A DNA stretch of 64,000 nucleotides, from NCBI RefSeq assembly GCF_028550435.1, contig NZ_JAQQKV010000001.1, positions 372,001-436,000 on the forward strand. The letters are read 5' to 3'. The stretch's first letter is position 1; every line of letters starts with the position of its first letter. Positions 8,854 to 16,456 of the stretch are shown piece after piece. A program made the position numbers and the translations under genes. The stretch comes from Asticcacaulis machinosus. GTDB taxonomy: Bacteria > Pseudomonadota > Alphaproteobacteria > Caulobacterales > Caulobacteraceae. The notes beneath the pieces are model-generated. The model ran no database searches, was not told the origin of the DNA, and worked only from the letters and a program-made list of their open reading frames with translations.

Positions 8854-9834
8854 TCAATCAAAAATAGCTTTGCATTCCGGGACAGGGGAGAGGGGGCCGT
8901 CACCTGATAGCCAGGCCTTTACATTGGCAACAACAAGCTCTGCCATATCCTTACGGGTTCTAAGTGTTGCCGAACCAATATGTGGCAACAGCACCGAATT
9001 ATCTGATGAAACAAGCACATCAGGTACGTTCGGTTCATCCGCGAAAACATCAAGTCCGGCGGCAAGGATGGTTTTGTTCGCTAACGCATCGGCAAGGGCA
9101 ACCTCATTAACAAGACTGCCCCGTGCGATATTCACGAGAATGCCATTCGCTCCCAGCGCCTCAAGAATTGGCCCATCGATCATATTCCGCGTAGCGGACG
9201 ATGCAGGTGCCGAAACCAACAACACATCGCATGCTATCGCCATAGCCTTAAGGTCACTAAAATATTTATAGCGGACATCCGTTTGAGGATGCCGCCCGTG
9301 ATACAGAATCGACACCCCGAAAGCTTCTGCGCGGCGAGCGATAGCCCTGCCTATGCGACCAAGACCCACTATGCCCAGTGTCCGCCCCTGTAGCGATGAC
9401 GACAGAGGGAAGGGGGCCGCCGCCCACTCTCCTTGACGTACAAATCGGTCGGCTTGGGGGATACGCCGCACCGTCGCCAGCAAAAGTCCCATAGCCAGGT
9501 CGGCCACGTCTTCAGTCAGAACGTCTGGCGTATGGGTCACTATGATACCATGCCGGCCAGCCCACGACGCATCGATATTATCATAGCCAACACCGTGGTG
9601 CGAGATTAGCCTAAGCTGCGGAAAACGCTTCATATATTCAGCATCAATGAGTGTGCGGGCACTACAATTTATAATGCCCCTGACTTCCGCTGATATGTCT
9701 TCGATGGTCAGATGCGGCTGATCAGTTTTCCACGGGTCTACAATGCGTACCCATTCACCACTAAATGAGCGCTCAAGTGCGTTTGAAACAAATCTAGTCG
9801 GTGGAGACGACAGCAATATTACATTATCGGCCAT
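8854..9834 (-). CDS. D-isomer-specific 2-hydroxyacid dehydrogenase (glyoxylate/hydroxypyruvate reductase-like)
   Basis: An NAD(P)-dependent 2-hydroxyacid dehydrogenase of 326 residues. The Rossmann motif is 'GIVGLGRIGRAIA' (about residue 150). The catalytic triad is visible as Arg in 'NIARGSLV', Glu in 'FADEPNVP' and His in 'LLPHIGSAT'. The region before the Rossmann fold ('SHHGVGYDNID') is typical of GhrB/GyaR-like reductases. The substrate cannot be fixed. It stands alone, with the glycine-zipper gene's terminator just upstream, so it must have its own promoter or depend on read-through. Confidence 0.88.
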   Translation of the reverse strand: MADNVILLSSPPTRFVSNALERSFSGEWVRIVDPWKTDQPHLTIEDISAEVRGIINCSARTLIDAEYMKRFPQLRLISHHGVGYDNIDASWAGRHGIIVTHTPDVLTEDVADLAMGLLLATVRRIPQADRFVRQGEWAAAPFPLSSSLQGRTLGIVGLGRIGRAIARRAEAFGVSILYHGRHPQTDVRYKYFSDLKAMAIACDVLLVSAPASSATRNMIDGPILEALGANGILVNIARGSLVNEVALADALANKTILAAGLDVFADEPNVPDVLVSSDNSVLLPHIGSATLRTRKDMAELVVANVKAWLSGDGPLSPVPECKAIFD

Positions 9835-9870
9835 CCAATAAGCTTACGCGATCAGAGCCACATCTTGAAT

Positions 9871-9901
9871 AAAAAAGTGCCCGACGGATACGGGCACTTT
9901 T
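9871..9901 (-). terminator. Terminator downstream of the glycine-zipper gene
   Basis: A perfect stem AAAGTGCCCG / CGGGCACTTT with a 7-nt loop, followed on the minus strand by a T-run. It lies 12 bp after the stop of the 10413-9913 gene and 36 bp before the 2-hydroxyacid dehydrogenase start. The A- and T-rich flanks make it usable in both directions. Confidence 0.85.
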
Positions 9902-9912
9902 CTAAACAATTT

Positions 9913-10413
9913 TCAGTAACGATCGCGATCGTTGCCATGACGATGGCGGCCATCCCATCTTTCGTCGCGTCCGTTATGACGAACATAATAGCTGTTATAG
10001 TTGGGACGTTCCGTAAAATAGACAGTCCTGTAACCATCCGGCGGAGAATCCGGCTCATAGTAACCGCGATCATATACGTAATATCTGCTGTTAAGGCAGT
10101 TCGCACGCGCTGTTTCTTTTTGATCTTTCGCAATTTTATTGCCGATGGCGCCGCCAACAATAGCCCCCAGAATACCACCTTCAGTTTTTGCACCTTTAGC
10201 GGCGACGCCAGAGCCAACGGCAGCGCCCGCAACGGCCCCAATAACAGTGCCTTTGGTTCGGGCATTGCTATTTTTCTGGTAGCAATAACCATCATAGTTT
10301 TGAGCTTGTGCTATTGAAGGCGCTACAAACAGACCCAATCCCAAGGCCACAGCCACAAACAGGGGGGCAGATTTTTTAGCTGTAAAAGATTCTGACGGGT
10401 TCGAGCTAAACAT
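9913..10413 (-). CDS. Glycine-zipper 2TM-domain exported protein (paralogue 1)
   Basis: A 166-residue exported protein. I place the start at the ATG at 10413, preceded by GAGG at 5 nt, rather than seven codons earlier. A signal peptide ends near 'APSIAQAQ'. The glycine zipper follows: 'GTVIGAVAGAAVGSG' and 'GGILGAIVGGAIGNKIA', as in Rick_17kDa/glycine-zipper_2TM surface proteins. The C-terminal half is rich in Tyr, Arg and charged residues and ends in 'DGRHRHGNDRDRY'. It shares the 'YDGYCY' start of the mature part and the same layout with the protein at 46667-47218, so the two are paralogues. Function is unknown; an envelope role is likely. Confidence 0.8.
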   Translation of the reverse strand: MFSSNPSESFTAKKSAPLFVAVALGLGLFVAPSIAQAQNYDGYCYQKNSNARTKGTVIGAVAGAAVGSGVAAKGAKTEGGILGAIVGGAIGNKIAKDQKETARANCLNSRYYVYDRGYYEPDSPPDGYRTVYFTERPNYNSYYVRHNGRDERWDGRHRHGNDRDRY

Positions 10414-10483
10414 GGAAACCTCACTTAATATCAAGCGTCCGCAAGGTCGATATGACCTAAATCGTGCACTAATTTAGCACCTT

Positions 10484-10523
10484 CGAAGTTGAACGGTGGC
10501 TGACGAAGTTGAACGGTGGCTGA
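10484..10523. repeat. Perfect 2 x 20 bp tandem repeat
   Basis: The 20-mer at 10484-10503 (CGAAGTTGAACGGTGGCTGA) is repeated without change at 10504-10523, upstream of the glycine-zipper gene on its promoter side. A third copy is not present. It may be a recent slippage duplication or a pair of binding sites. Confidence 0.9.
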
Positions 10524-10668
10524 ATGAATTGTGCCAAATTATTGATTTTAAAATAAGGTTTCCATAAGCCAACCATGAGCAAAAGATAAGATCATCAGGC
10601 GTAGCAACATTGCAGAAAAATCCCGCATAATATATATTATGGGAAATTAATGAAATAGGGTTCTTATT

Positions 10669-11481
10669 CTACAGAGGTATTTCTACGGTCAGCCCGTCAT
10701 AAGCCGGCTCGACATGACGCGGCAAAATCGCTTTTAATGCCGTATAATCCAGATCTTGGTGCAAGTTAGTCAAAATAGCACGTTCGGGCTTTACACGCTC
10801 AATCCAACCTAATGTCTTTTCGACATGAGAATGTGTTGAATGCGGCTTTAGGCGCAGCGCATCGACGATCCAAAGTTTAAGGCCCTTAAGGTGCTCGAAA
10901 TATTCATCGCTGATATCTGATACATCGCTTGAATACGCCACATCACCGATCCTGTATCCGACCGATTTAATCGGGCCGTGTTCCTGTTCAAAAGTTTTGA
11001 CAGGTACAGCTCCGCCATTTCCCATAATCTGCCACTCTACGCCGTGTGGAGGGATAATATTCGGCGTGCAAATCGGCGGATATCCAAACTTGCCCGTAAA
11101 TACGTACTCAAATCGCCTAAACAGCCCGTCATAGGTCGCCCGGTCCATATAACCGTCAATATTACGCTGATTGGCCATCGCGAAAAAGCGCATGTCGTCA
11201 ATACCATGCGTTTGATCTGCATGATCATGAGTCCATAAAATGGCATCTAAATGCCTTATCCCAGCCCTTAGAACCTGCTCACGAAATTCAGGTGCTGTAT
11301 CAATCACAATCTGGGTTTGTATGTCCGGTGCATTGTCATCATACACACAAGCAGCCGCACTGCACCGGGATCGCCGATTCTTTGGATTTGCAGGATCACA
11401 GGCTCCCCAATAGCCGTCGACCCTTGGCACGCCACTTGAGCAACCTGATCCAAGTACAACAATTTTAAGAATTTTTGTCAT
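10669..11481 (-). CDS. MBL-fold metal-dependent hydrolase (PhnP-like)
   Basis: A 270-residue metallo-beta-lactamase-fold hydrolase similar to PhnP-type phosphodiesterases. The metal-binding signature is 'WTHDHADQTHGIDDMRF', where the usual HxHxDH has Gln in place of the last His. 'YSSDVSD' supplies the bridging Asp and 'HSTHSH' the late His ligand. An N-terminal 'VLGSGCSSGVPR' is typical of the group. Its ATG overlaps the TGA of tatD by one base, so it is the last gene of the rlpA-tmk-holB-tatD operon. The substrate is unknown. Confidence 0.85.
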   Translation of the reverse strand: MTKILKIVVLGSGCSSGVPRVDGYWGACDPANPKNRRSRCSAAACVYDDNAPDIQTQIVIDTAPEFREQVLRAGIRHLDAILWTHDHADQTHGIDDMRFFAMANQRNIDGYMDRATYDGLFRRFEYVFTGKFGYPPICTPNIIPPHGVEWQIMGNGGAVPVKTFEQEHGPIKSVGYRIGDVAYSSDVSDISDEYFEHLKGLKLWIVDALRLKPHSTHSHVEKTLGWIERVKPERAILTNLHQDLDYTALKAILPRHVEPAYDGLTVEIPL

Positions 11482-12266
11482 CAGGTAATAGGTTTAGGAA
11501 TACGGTCAAACAGTTCAAAAAAAGCAGCATCCGTTAACGCCTTCGTTTCATCAAGGCTCCAACCGCGTATATCTGCAAGTTTATCATAGACATGGGTTAC
11601 ACAGGCGGGTTCATTACGTCTGCCGCGCCACGGCACCGGTGCCAAATACGGGCAGTCCGTCTCAACGATTATACGGTCTTTTGGCATATTTTTGATGATG
11701 TCACGCACATCCTGCGCCGCCTTAAACGTCGCAATGCCAGAAACCGAAAACCAGGCACCAATATCTGCCGCTCTACGGGCCAGATCAGGGCCGCTCGTGT
11801 AGCAATGCAGCAGGAATTTAAATTCACCATTGCGGTGCTCAGAATGTAAAATATCCCACATTTCTGCGTCGGCTTCACGTGTATGAACCACTAACGCAAG
11901 CCCGCTTTCACGCGCGGCCTGAATATGGGTGCGAAATACCTTCGCCTGAATGTCACGCGGACTATAGTCGTAATGGAAATCAAGCCCGCACTCCCCTATT
12001 CCCACAACCTTTGGACGCTTGGCCAACGATAAAAGACCGTCCACAGTGATGCCAGGATCTTCTTTGGCTTCGTGCGGATGGGTGCCTACCGTTGCCCAAA
12101 TATCATCGTAAGCTTCGGCTACTGCATAACAGGCATTAAAATTAGACACCCTGTCGCAAATATTGACCATAAGTCGAACGCCGGCGGCACGCGCGCGGCC
12201 TATAACTTCATCGCGGTCCTCTTCATATTGAGCGGCATGGAGATTCACGTGGCTATCGATATACAT
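11481..12266 (-). CDS. tatD: TatD-family metal-dependent hydrolase
   Basis: A 261-residue TIM-barrel amidohydrolase of the TatD/YcfH family, members of which act as 3'-5' DNA exonucleases or deoxyribonucleases. Motifs seen in order are 'GIGECGLDFHYD', 'LVVHTREAD', 'LLHCYTSG' and 'IVETDCPYLAPVP'. The N-terminal metal site reads 'DSHVNLH', so the usual HxH is HxN. The gene begins 2 bp after the holB stop and overlaps the start of the MBL hydrolase, as in many alphaproteobacteria. Confidence 0.9.
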   Translation of the reverse strand: MYIDSHVNLHAAQYEEDRDEVIGRARAAGVRLMVNICDRVSNFNACYAVAEAYDDIWATVGTHPHEAKEDPGITVDGLLSLAKRPKVVGIGECGLDFHYDYSPRDIQAKVFRTHIQAARESGLALVVHTREADAEMWDILHSEHRNGEFKFLLHCYTSGPDLARRAADIGAWFSVSGIATFKAAQDVRDIIKNMPKDRIIVETDCPYLAPVPWRGRRNEPACVTHVYDKLADIRGWSLDETKALTDAAFFELFDRIPKPIT

Positions 12267-12268
12267 AG

Positions 12269-13273
12269 TCAGGCAATCTCTCTGATATCACGGCACAATG
12301 ACCAGAAATACTCACCACGGTCCAAATTTACAGCTTCAGTTTCCGCAGTCACCACGCTCAGGCGAGCCCACAAATCCGCCCATTGCCGGGCCCGCCCATA
12401 TGGGTGGCTGCTCAAGGCCCGTTCACGCACCTGCTCACACAAGACATCCATAAACAGGCCGAATTTTTTAACGCCATCAGATTTGGCCGAACTGGTTTTG
12501 AACTCAGTCGCATAACGGATAAGCTCTGCACGTGGCGGAGGGGATGATGACAAAATCCGCCCCGCCAGATTATCCATGTCAAGCGCCTTGTCCTGCCATA
12601 GTTTTACGGCCTTTCCAGGCGACCCCTTAGCCATTGAAATCAGGCGATCAAGGTCATCGCCTCTCGCATCTACATTCGGCTCGACAAAGGCACGTACAGC
12701 TTCATCCTGCCATGGCGCAAACGTCAGGCGACGGCACCGTGAACGGATCGTCGCCAGCAATTTTCCGGGAGAATGCGATACCAAAAACAGGATTCCACGC
12801 TCAGGTGGCTCCTCAAGAATTTTCAATAACGCATTGGCTGAGTTAATATTTAAATCATCAACAGAATCGATAATGGCCACACGATAAGCCGATCGTGACG
12901 GGGCTTTGGAAAAAAAAGTCCCTACGTCGCGAATAGCTTCAACCGTAATATTCTTTTTTAGCTTACCGCTATCATTGGTCTCACGCTCAAGTGCCAGCAT
13001 GTCCGGATGAGATTGCGCAGCAATCAATTTTGCATCAGCGTCTCGATGTGAAATACCTAAAAGCCCTAATGATGGATCACGATCATTGCCCATCAAAAAC
13101 CGGGCTGTGCGATAGGCAAACGTCGCCTTACCCACCCCTTGGGGCCCGCATAACAACCACGCATGGTGCAACCGACCACGCCCAAACGCATCCAGAAATG
13201 CACGCTCCGCCGCCTCGTTATGAATGTAATCATAGGTATCGCGCGGGTGTGTAGTAGTTGCGTTTATTTCCAT
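12269..13273 (-). CDS. holB: DNA polymerase III subunit delta'
   Basis: A clamp-loader subunit of 334 residues. The AAA+ core begins with 'RLHHAWLLCGPQGVGKAT' (Walker A-like, about residue 40). The sensor region is 'VAIIDSVDDLNINSANALLKI' followed by 'LEEPPERGILFLVSHSPGKL', and 'TIRSRCRRL' is the SRC motif. Delta' acts with delta, tau and gamma to load the beta clamp. It starts 1 bp after the tmk stop and is followed by tatD after 2 bp, so the genes are co-transcribed. Confidence 0.93.
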   Translation of the reverse strand: MEINATTTHPRDTYDYIHNEAAERAFLDAFGRGRLHHAWLLCGPQGVGKATFAYRTARFLMGNDRDPSLGLLGISHRDADAKLIAAQSHPDMLALERETNDSGKLKKNITVEAIRDVGTFFSKAPSRSAYRVAIIDSVDDLNINSANALLKILEEPPERGILFLVSHSPGKLLATIRSRCRRLTFAPWQDEAVRAFVEPNVDARGDDLDRLISMAKGSPGKAVKLWQDKALDMDNLAGRILSSSPPPRAELIRYATEFKTSSAKSDGVKKFGLFMDVLCEQVRERALSSHPYGRARQWADLWARLSVVTAETEAVNLDRGEYFWSLCRDIREIA

Positions 13274-13274
13274 G

Positions 13275-13913
13275 TTACGCCCCCCTCAATTCAGGGAAAT
13301 GCGTTGATGCAATTGACCATATATCTGAGGAAATAAGCTCAATTGACTGATCTGCATCGATAATTTTATATCTTTCTGGTGCCATAGCCGCACGTTTCAA
13401 AAAGCCTTGGCGTAACCTTTCATGAAACGCCAGTCCCTTGGCTTCAAAACGATCTTCGTCGCCACCACGCCCTTTAGCGCGTGCCAGGCCAGCCTCAACC
13501 GGCATGTCCATAATCAGCACCAGATCGGGCTGACTATCCCCCACCACAGCCTTATCTATCTGTTCAATAAATTCAGGCGATATGCCACCGCCGGCGCCTT
13601 GGTAAGCGCGCGTTGAATCGGCAAACCGATCACAAACCACCCAGGCGCCGCGATCCAGCGCCGGCCGAATGACTTTTTCGAGGTGGTCCGCGCGTGAGGC
13701 GTACATCATAAGCGCTTCAGATACCGGTGACCAGCGCGTGGCATCGCCCTTAACCAGCAGATCCCGCAAAGCTTCTGCTCCTGGTGATCCGCCCGGTTCG
13801 CGGGTTTGCACAACCTCTAAACCCTGATCGCGCAAACGCTTGACCAAAATCTTGACCTGAGTGGACTTCCCCGCCCCCTCACCGCCTTCGAATGTAATAA
13901 ATTTTCCACGCAT
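13275..13913 (-). CDS. tmk: Thymidylate kinase
   Basis: Phosphorylates dTMP to dTDP. The 212-residue protein has the P-loop 'FEGGEGAGKSTQ' at the N-terminus, the 'DR' motif in 'VVCDRFADSTRAYQGAGGG', and the lid region 'RAKGRGGDEDRFE'. Length is typical. It lies between rlpA (47 bp upstream) and holB. Confidence 0.95.
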   Translation of the reverse strand: MRGKFITFEGGEGAGKSTQVKILVKRLRDQGLEVVQTREPGGSPGAEALRDLLVKGDATRWSPVSEALMMYASRADHLEKVIRPALDRGAWVVCDRFADSTRAYQGAGGGISPEFIEQIDKAVVGDSQPDLVLIMDMPVEAGLARAKGRGGDEDRFEAKGLAFHERLRQGFLKRAAMAPERYKIIDADQSIELISSDIWSIASTHFPELRGA

Positions 13914-13960
13914 GGCCGGAACTTAATCGGCAATTCGGCAGTTTTCTCAAGCCTTAAAAT

Positions 13961-14746
13961 CTATTCCCGGCGTAAAGCCGCATCAAAAAAGCCTTCGGAC
14001 AGCGCCTTTTGTCGCGCATGTTCGGCTTTGTCGGCGCCGTCAAAAGGCCCCATAGATACGACGTAGAGGCCATCCTTGCGTTCAATGGAAACCTGATCCA
14101 GACATTCTTTGGCGCGATAGGCATTTTCACGCACCGCGAAGCTACCCAGCAAAACCAGATAGCGTTCCTCATCATTACGGCGGGCGATCGAAGAGTTGGA
14201 AGCGTTGCGCCCGGCAGGCCCTAAAAATGTGACCTTAACCTTGGCGATGCCTGGCCCTAAAACGCCTAGTTCCCGCGCGGCCCCTTTCGACAGATCAATC
14301 AGGCGGCCGTCAATAAACGGCCCGCGATCATTGACGCGCAGCACCATAGATTTGCCGGTATCGAGGTTTTTAACCTCTACAATTGACGGCAAAGGCAGGG
14401 TTTTATGGGCCGCAGAAATAGCATCCGGATTGAAATATTCGCCGTTAGCCGTTGTGGAATTAGGCGATTCTGAACCGTACCAGGAGGCCGTGCCCACCCA
14501 ACTGTCGCCTTTATCGGGGATGGAGGGTTTATAGGTTTTTCCGCGGATGGTGTAAGGTCGCAGCGTGCCGGAGTGATAGGTGCCGCCCGTCGCGACCGGC
14601 GGGTCTTTGTCTATTTTATAGCGCGGACCGGCGCAGGCGCTCATCAGCGCAAAACAGATGATTGCCCCCACCCACAACATGTGGCGGGCGGCGGTTTTAA
14701 GCCACTCTGAACGCCTGACCTTGCCCATGTCCGAATATATCGCCAT
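13961..14746 (-). CDS. rlpA: RlpA-family septal lytic transglycosylase lipoprotein with SPOR domain
   Basis: A 261-residue protein. The N-terminal signal ends in a lipobox ('LMSAC'). The double-psi beta-barrel of RlpA follows at about 80-175 ('GTASWYGSESPNSTTANGE', 'VRVNDRGPFIDGRLIDLS'), with the catalytic Asp in the last motif. A C-terminal SPOR domain at about 190-261 ('RYLVLLGSFAVRENA') should bind denuded glycan at the division septum. RlpA cleaves such glycans. The start may be several codons downstream of the annotated ATG, at 'MGKVRR'. It is the first gene of the tmk-holB-tatD operon. Confidence 0.9.
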   Translation of the reverse strand: MAIYSDMGKVRRSEWLKTAARHMLWVGAIICFALMSACAGPRYKIDKDPPVATGGTYHSGTLRPYTIRGKTYKPSIPDKGDSWVGTASWYGSESPNSTTANGEYFNPDAISAAHKTLPLPSIVEVKNLDTGKSMVLRVNDRGPFIDGRLIDLSKGAARELGVLGPGIAKVKVTFLGPAGRNASNSSIARRNDEERYLVLLGSFAVRENAYRAKECLDQVSIERKDGLYVVSMGPFDGADKAEHARQKALSEGFFDAALRRE

Positions 14747-14889
14747 GCCCTGCCCTACGCACTACACATTGAAGTAAAGGCGCGGCATTTTGCAGCGCTT
14801 GTGCATAATTTAGCGAAAATGAGAAAAATCTTAGTTAACGACTTGGATTTACGAAAAAGTCGGGTTAAGACCCCAAACCACCCTCGTGC

Positions 14890-14979
14890 GGACAGATGGC
14901 CGAGTGGTTTAAGGCAGCGGTCTTGAAAACCGCCGTAGGTGGAAGCCTACCGTGAGTTCGAATCTCACTCTGTCCGCCA
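14890..14979 (+). tRNA. tRNA-Ser(UGA)
   Basis: A full type II tRNA. The acceptor stem GGACAGA / TCTGTCC is followed by discriminator G and an encoded CCA (14977-14979). The anticodon loop is CTTGAAA (anticodon TGA). A long variable arm (GTAGG..CCTAC) and T-arm GTGAG-TTCGAAT-CTCAC complete it. The CCA tail is already part of the downstream hairpin. Confidence 0.96.
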
Positions 14980-15023
14980 CTTCATAGAAAAGGCCCCTAC
15001 TTAGGGGCCTTTTCTATGAAGTG
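14978..15023 (+). terminator. Long perfect hairpin after tRNA-Ser
   Basis: A 21-bp perfect inverted repeat (14978-14998 and 15003-15023) with a 4-nt loop. Its core AGGCCCCT/AGGGGCCT followed by TTTTCTAT can act as a Rho-independent terminator. The stem starts within the encoded CCA of the tRNA and is much longer than the other terminators in this window. Confidence 0.85.
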
Positions 15024-15054
15024 CTGAGTGTGGACTTGAACTCACGGAAAAAGC

Positions 15055-15122
15055 GAGTTCGTAAACCGGAGCGCCTTAGCGCGCAGGTTTCGGCGCAGCG
15101 AAGCGCAGCCAATCTCACTCTG
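15055..15122 (+). repeat. Second copy of the tRNA-Ser 3' end, split by a palindromic insert
   Basis: The tRNA T-arm sequence GAGTTCG (14954-14960) and AATCTCACTCTG (14961-14972) reappear at 15055-15061 and 15111-15122, separated by 49 bp that are absent from the tRNA. The 49-bp insert (15062-15110) is made of two nested hairpins: AAACC/GGTTT around GCGC/GCGC, then GGC..GCC around GCGC/GCGC. An inverted 10-bp match to the T-stem (CCGTGAGTTC) lies at 15038-15047. This is what a degenerate attachment-site copy or a palindromic mobile repeat would look like. No integrase is present nearby. Confidence 0.6.
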
Positions 15123-15315
15123 CCTTCAAATTTTCTTTATATATTTTTATGAGTTACGCATTCGGCATCCTGAACGTAGTCAGGATTGTTTCATCACGCC
15201 ACTTTGCGTAGCCTAAAAATACGTAACAAGCAGTTCTTAAAGGCCCATCGTAATCACAGCCCAGTTGTCTATAATCGAGTGAACGCGCTAAGGTGGCGGC
15301 GCGTGGGAGATGAAT

Positions 15316-15990
15316 ATGCCAGAGCTTAGTGGATACAAAATTATCAGAGCGGACGAGATCGACCACCAAGCGGATATTGCGGAACAGAGCGCCAAATTTC
15401 CCGGTGCGCTTTATGGCGATGCCAGGTTGTTACGTGCAGGGCTGGACGAGGAATTTGAAACTTCGCTGACCGGCTCAGAAGAGACCATTCAAAAGTTCCT
15501 GGCGGCCAATCCCTATCTGCTACAATACGTCATTCCCAATTCCGGTCATCACGGAACATGGGTTTTCCCAAAGAAAATGATAAGAACAAAAAGAACCGAC
15601 GGAACTCCGGGCCTAATACCTGACTATCTGGTGGCGACCCAAAGCTCTTTAGGATACCACTGGCACATTGTTGAACTTAAGTTGGCGTCGGTGCAGTTTG
15701 CAAAAGCTTATGGCAAGTCATATTCGCGAGATGCTACCGAAGGCATTGCTCAGTGCGCTACCTACATATCGCATTTCACCAACTATATCGAAACCGTACG
15801 ATCGAACATCGGTGTGACTGAGTTAATCACCCCAAAGAACGCTATTCTGCTAATGGGCGATGCAAGAAACGAGACGGAAGAGCAGCGAATTTCCAGAAGC
15901 GAGTTTTGCGACCTTGCACCGCGAATGATCGTTGCTTCGTATGACCGAATCCGGCGGGGACTTGCGAACGATCTTCGCGGACGAATGTGA
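15316..15990 (+). CDS. Shedu-like (DUF4263) nuclease, putative anti-phage protein
   Basis: A 224-residue protein of the DUF4263/SduA type. Start taken at the ATG at 15316 with GGGAG 6 nt upstream; an in-frame ATG at 15310 is too close to that site. The visible signature is a helix 'SEETIQKFLAANPYLLQ', then a PD-(D/E)xK core: Asp103 in 'LIPDYLVAT', and 'IVELK' giving Glu120 and Lys122, followed by a helix with 'EGIAQCATYISHF' (the conserved Gln helix). Shedu proteins are nuclease defence factors. It is a stand-alone gene next to the duplicated tRNA-Ser end, which fits a small acquired island. The family call is by motif only. Confidence 0.65.
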   Translation: MPELSGYKIIRADEIDHQADIAEQSAKFPGALYGDARLLRAGLDEEFETSLTGSEETIQKFLAANPYLLQYVIPNSGHHGTWVFPKKMIRTKRTDGTPGLIPDYLVATQSSLGYHWHIVELKLASVQFAKAYGKSYSRDATEGIAQCATYISHFTNYIETVRSNIGVTELITPKNAILLMGDARNETEEQRISRSEFCDLAPRMIVASYDRIRRGLANDLRGRM

Positions 15991-16086
15991 GTATGTGAGT
16001 CTTAGGCGCCCCAACAGGACAATTTACGAGCGTCCAACAGAAGTACCTCATCCACATCAAATATCCCCGCCCACAAATCCCGCGCT

Positions 16087-16109
16087 TGCCAGAGGCCGCG
16101 ACTCTGGCA
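16087..16109. repeat. 8-bp perfect hairpin between the Shedu-like gene and the next gene
   Basis: TGCCAGAG / CTCTGGCA with a 7-nt loop, without a T-run. It could be a weak transcription stop or an island boundary. No other feature was found in 15991-16142. Confidence 0.4.
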
Positions 16110-16142
16110 AACATCGTCCCTCACATTGCGCAGGGGCCTGAC

Positions 16143-16382
16143 ATGACATTTAAATGCGACACACCCTTATCTGATTTGCCGGAAACCAGCCGTATCCAGA
16201 TCCGGTGCACCAAATGCAAATCCATGCGTCAAACCACACCGCGCGACCTGATGCGCGTGGGCCGCTTTAGCGCACACCTTAAGCTGGCCCAACTGGAAGA
16301 CGCTTTTGAATGTGACCGCGCGGCGTGCCGCAGTCCTGTGACCTTTACCTCATTCGGCGGGCTAAACGCTGTCAGCGCCTGA
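16143..16382 (+). CDS. Small protein with zinc-ribbon-like cysteines, function unknown
   Basis: A 79-residue protein, starting at the ATG at 16143 with AGGGG 7 nt upstream. An open frame continues further upstream but has no ribosome site. The protein has a CxxC pair ('IRCTKCKSM') and later two more Cys ('FECDRAACRS'), which suggests a zinc ribbon. The motif 'PRDLMRVGRFSAHLKL' is not one I recognise. It precedes the transporter gene by 74 bp on the same strand. Confidence 0.6.
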   Translation: MTFKCDTPLSDLPETSRIQIRCTKCKSMRQTTPRDLMRVGRFSAHLKLAQLEDAFECDRAACRSPVTFTSFGGLNAVSA

Positions 16383-16456
16383 TGGCATCAAACATTTGTG
16401 ATTGGCCAAATCATTCAAAATGAACAATGTTCAGGCGCAATAACTAGGCCGGGGAA

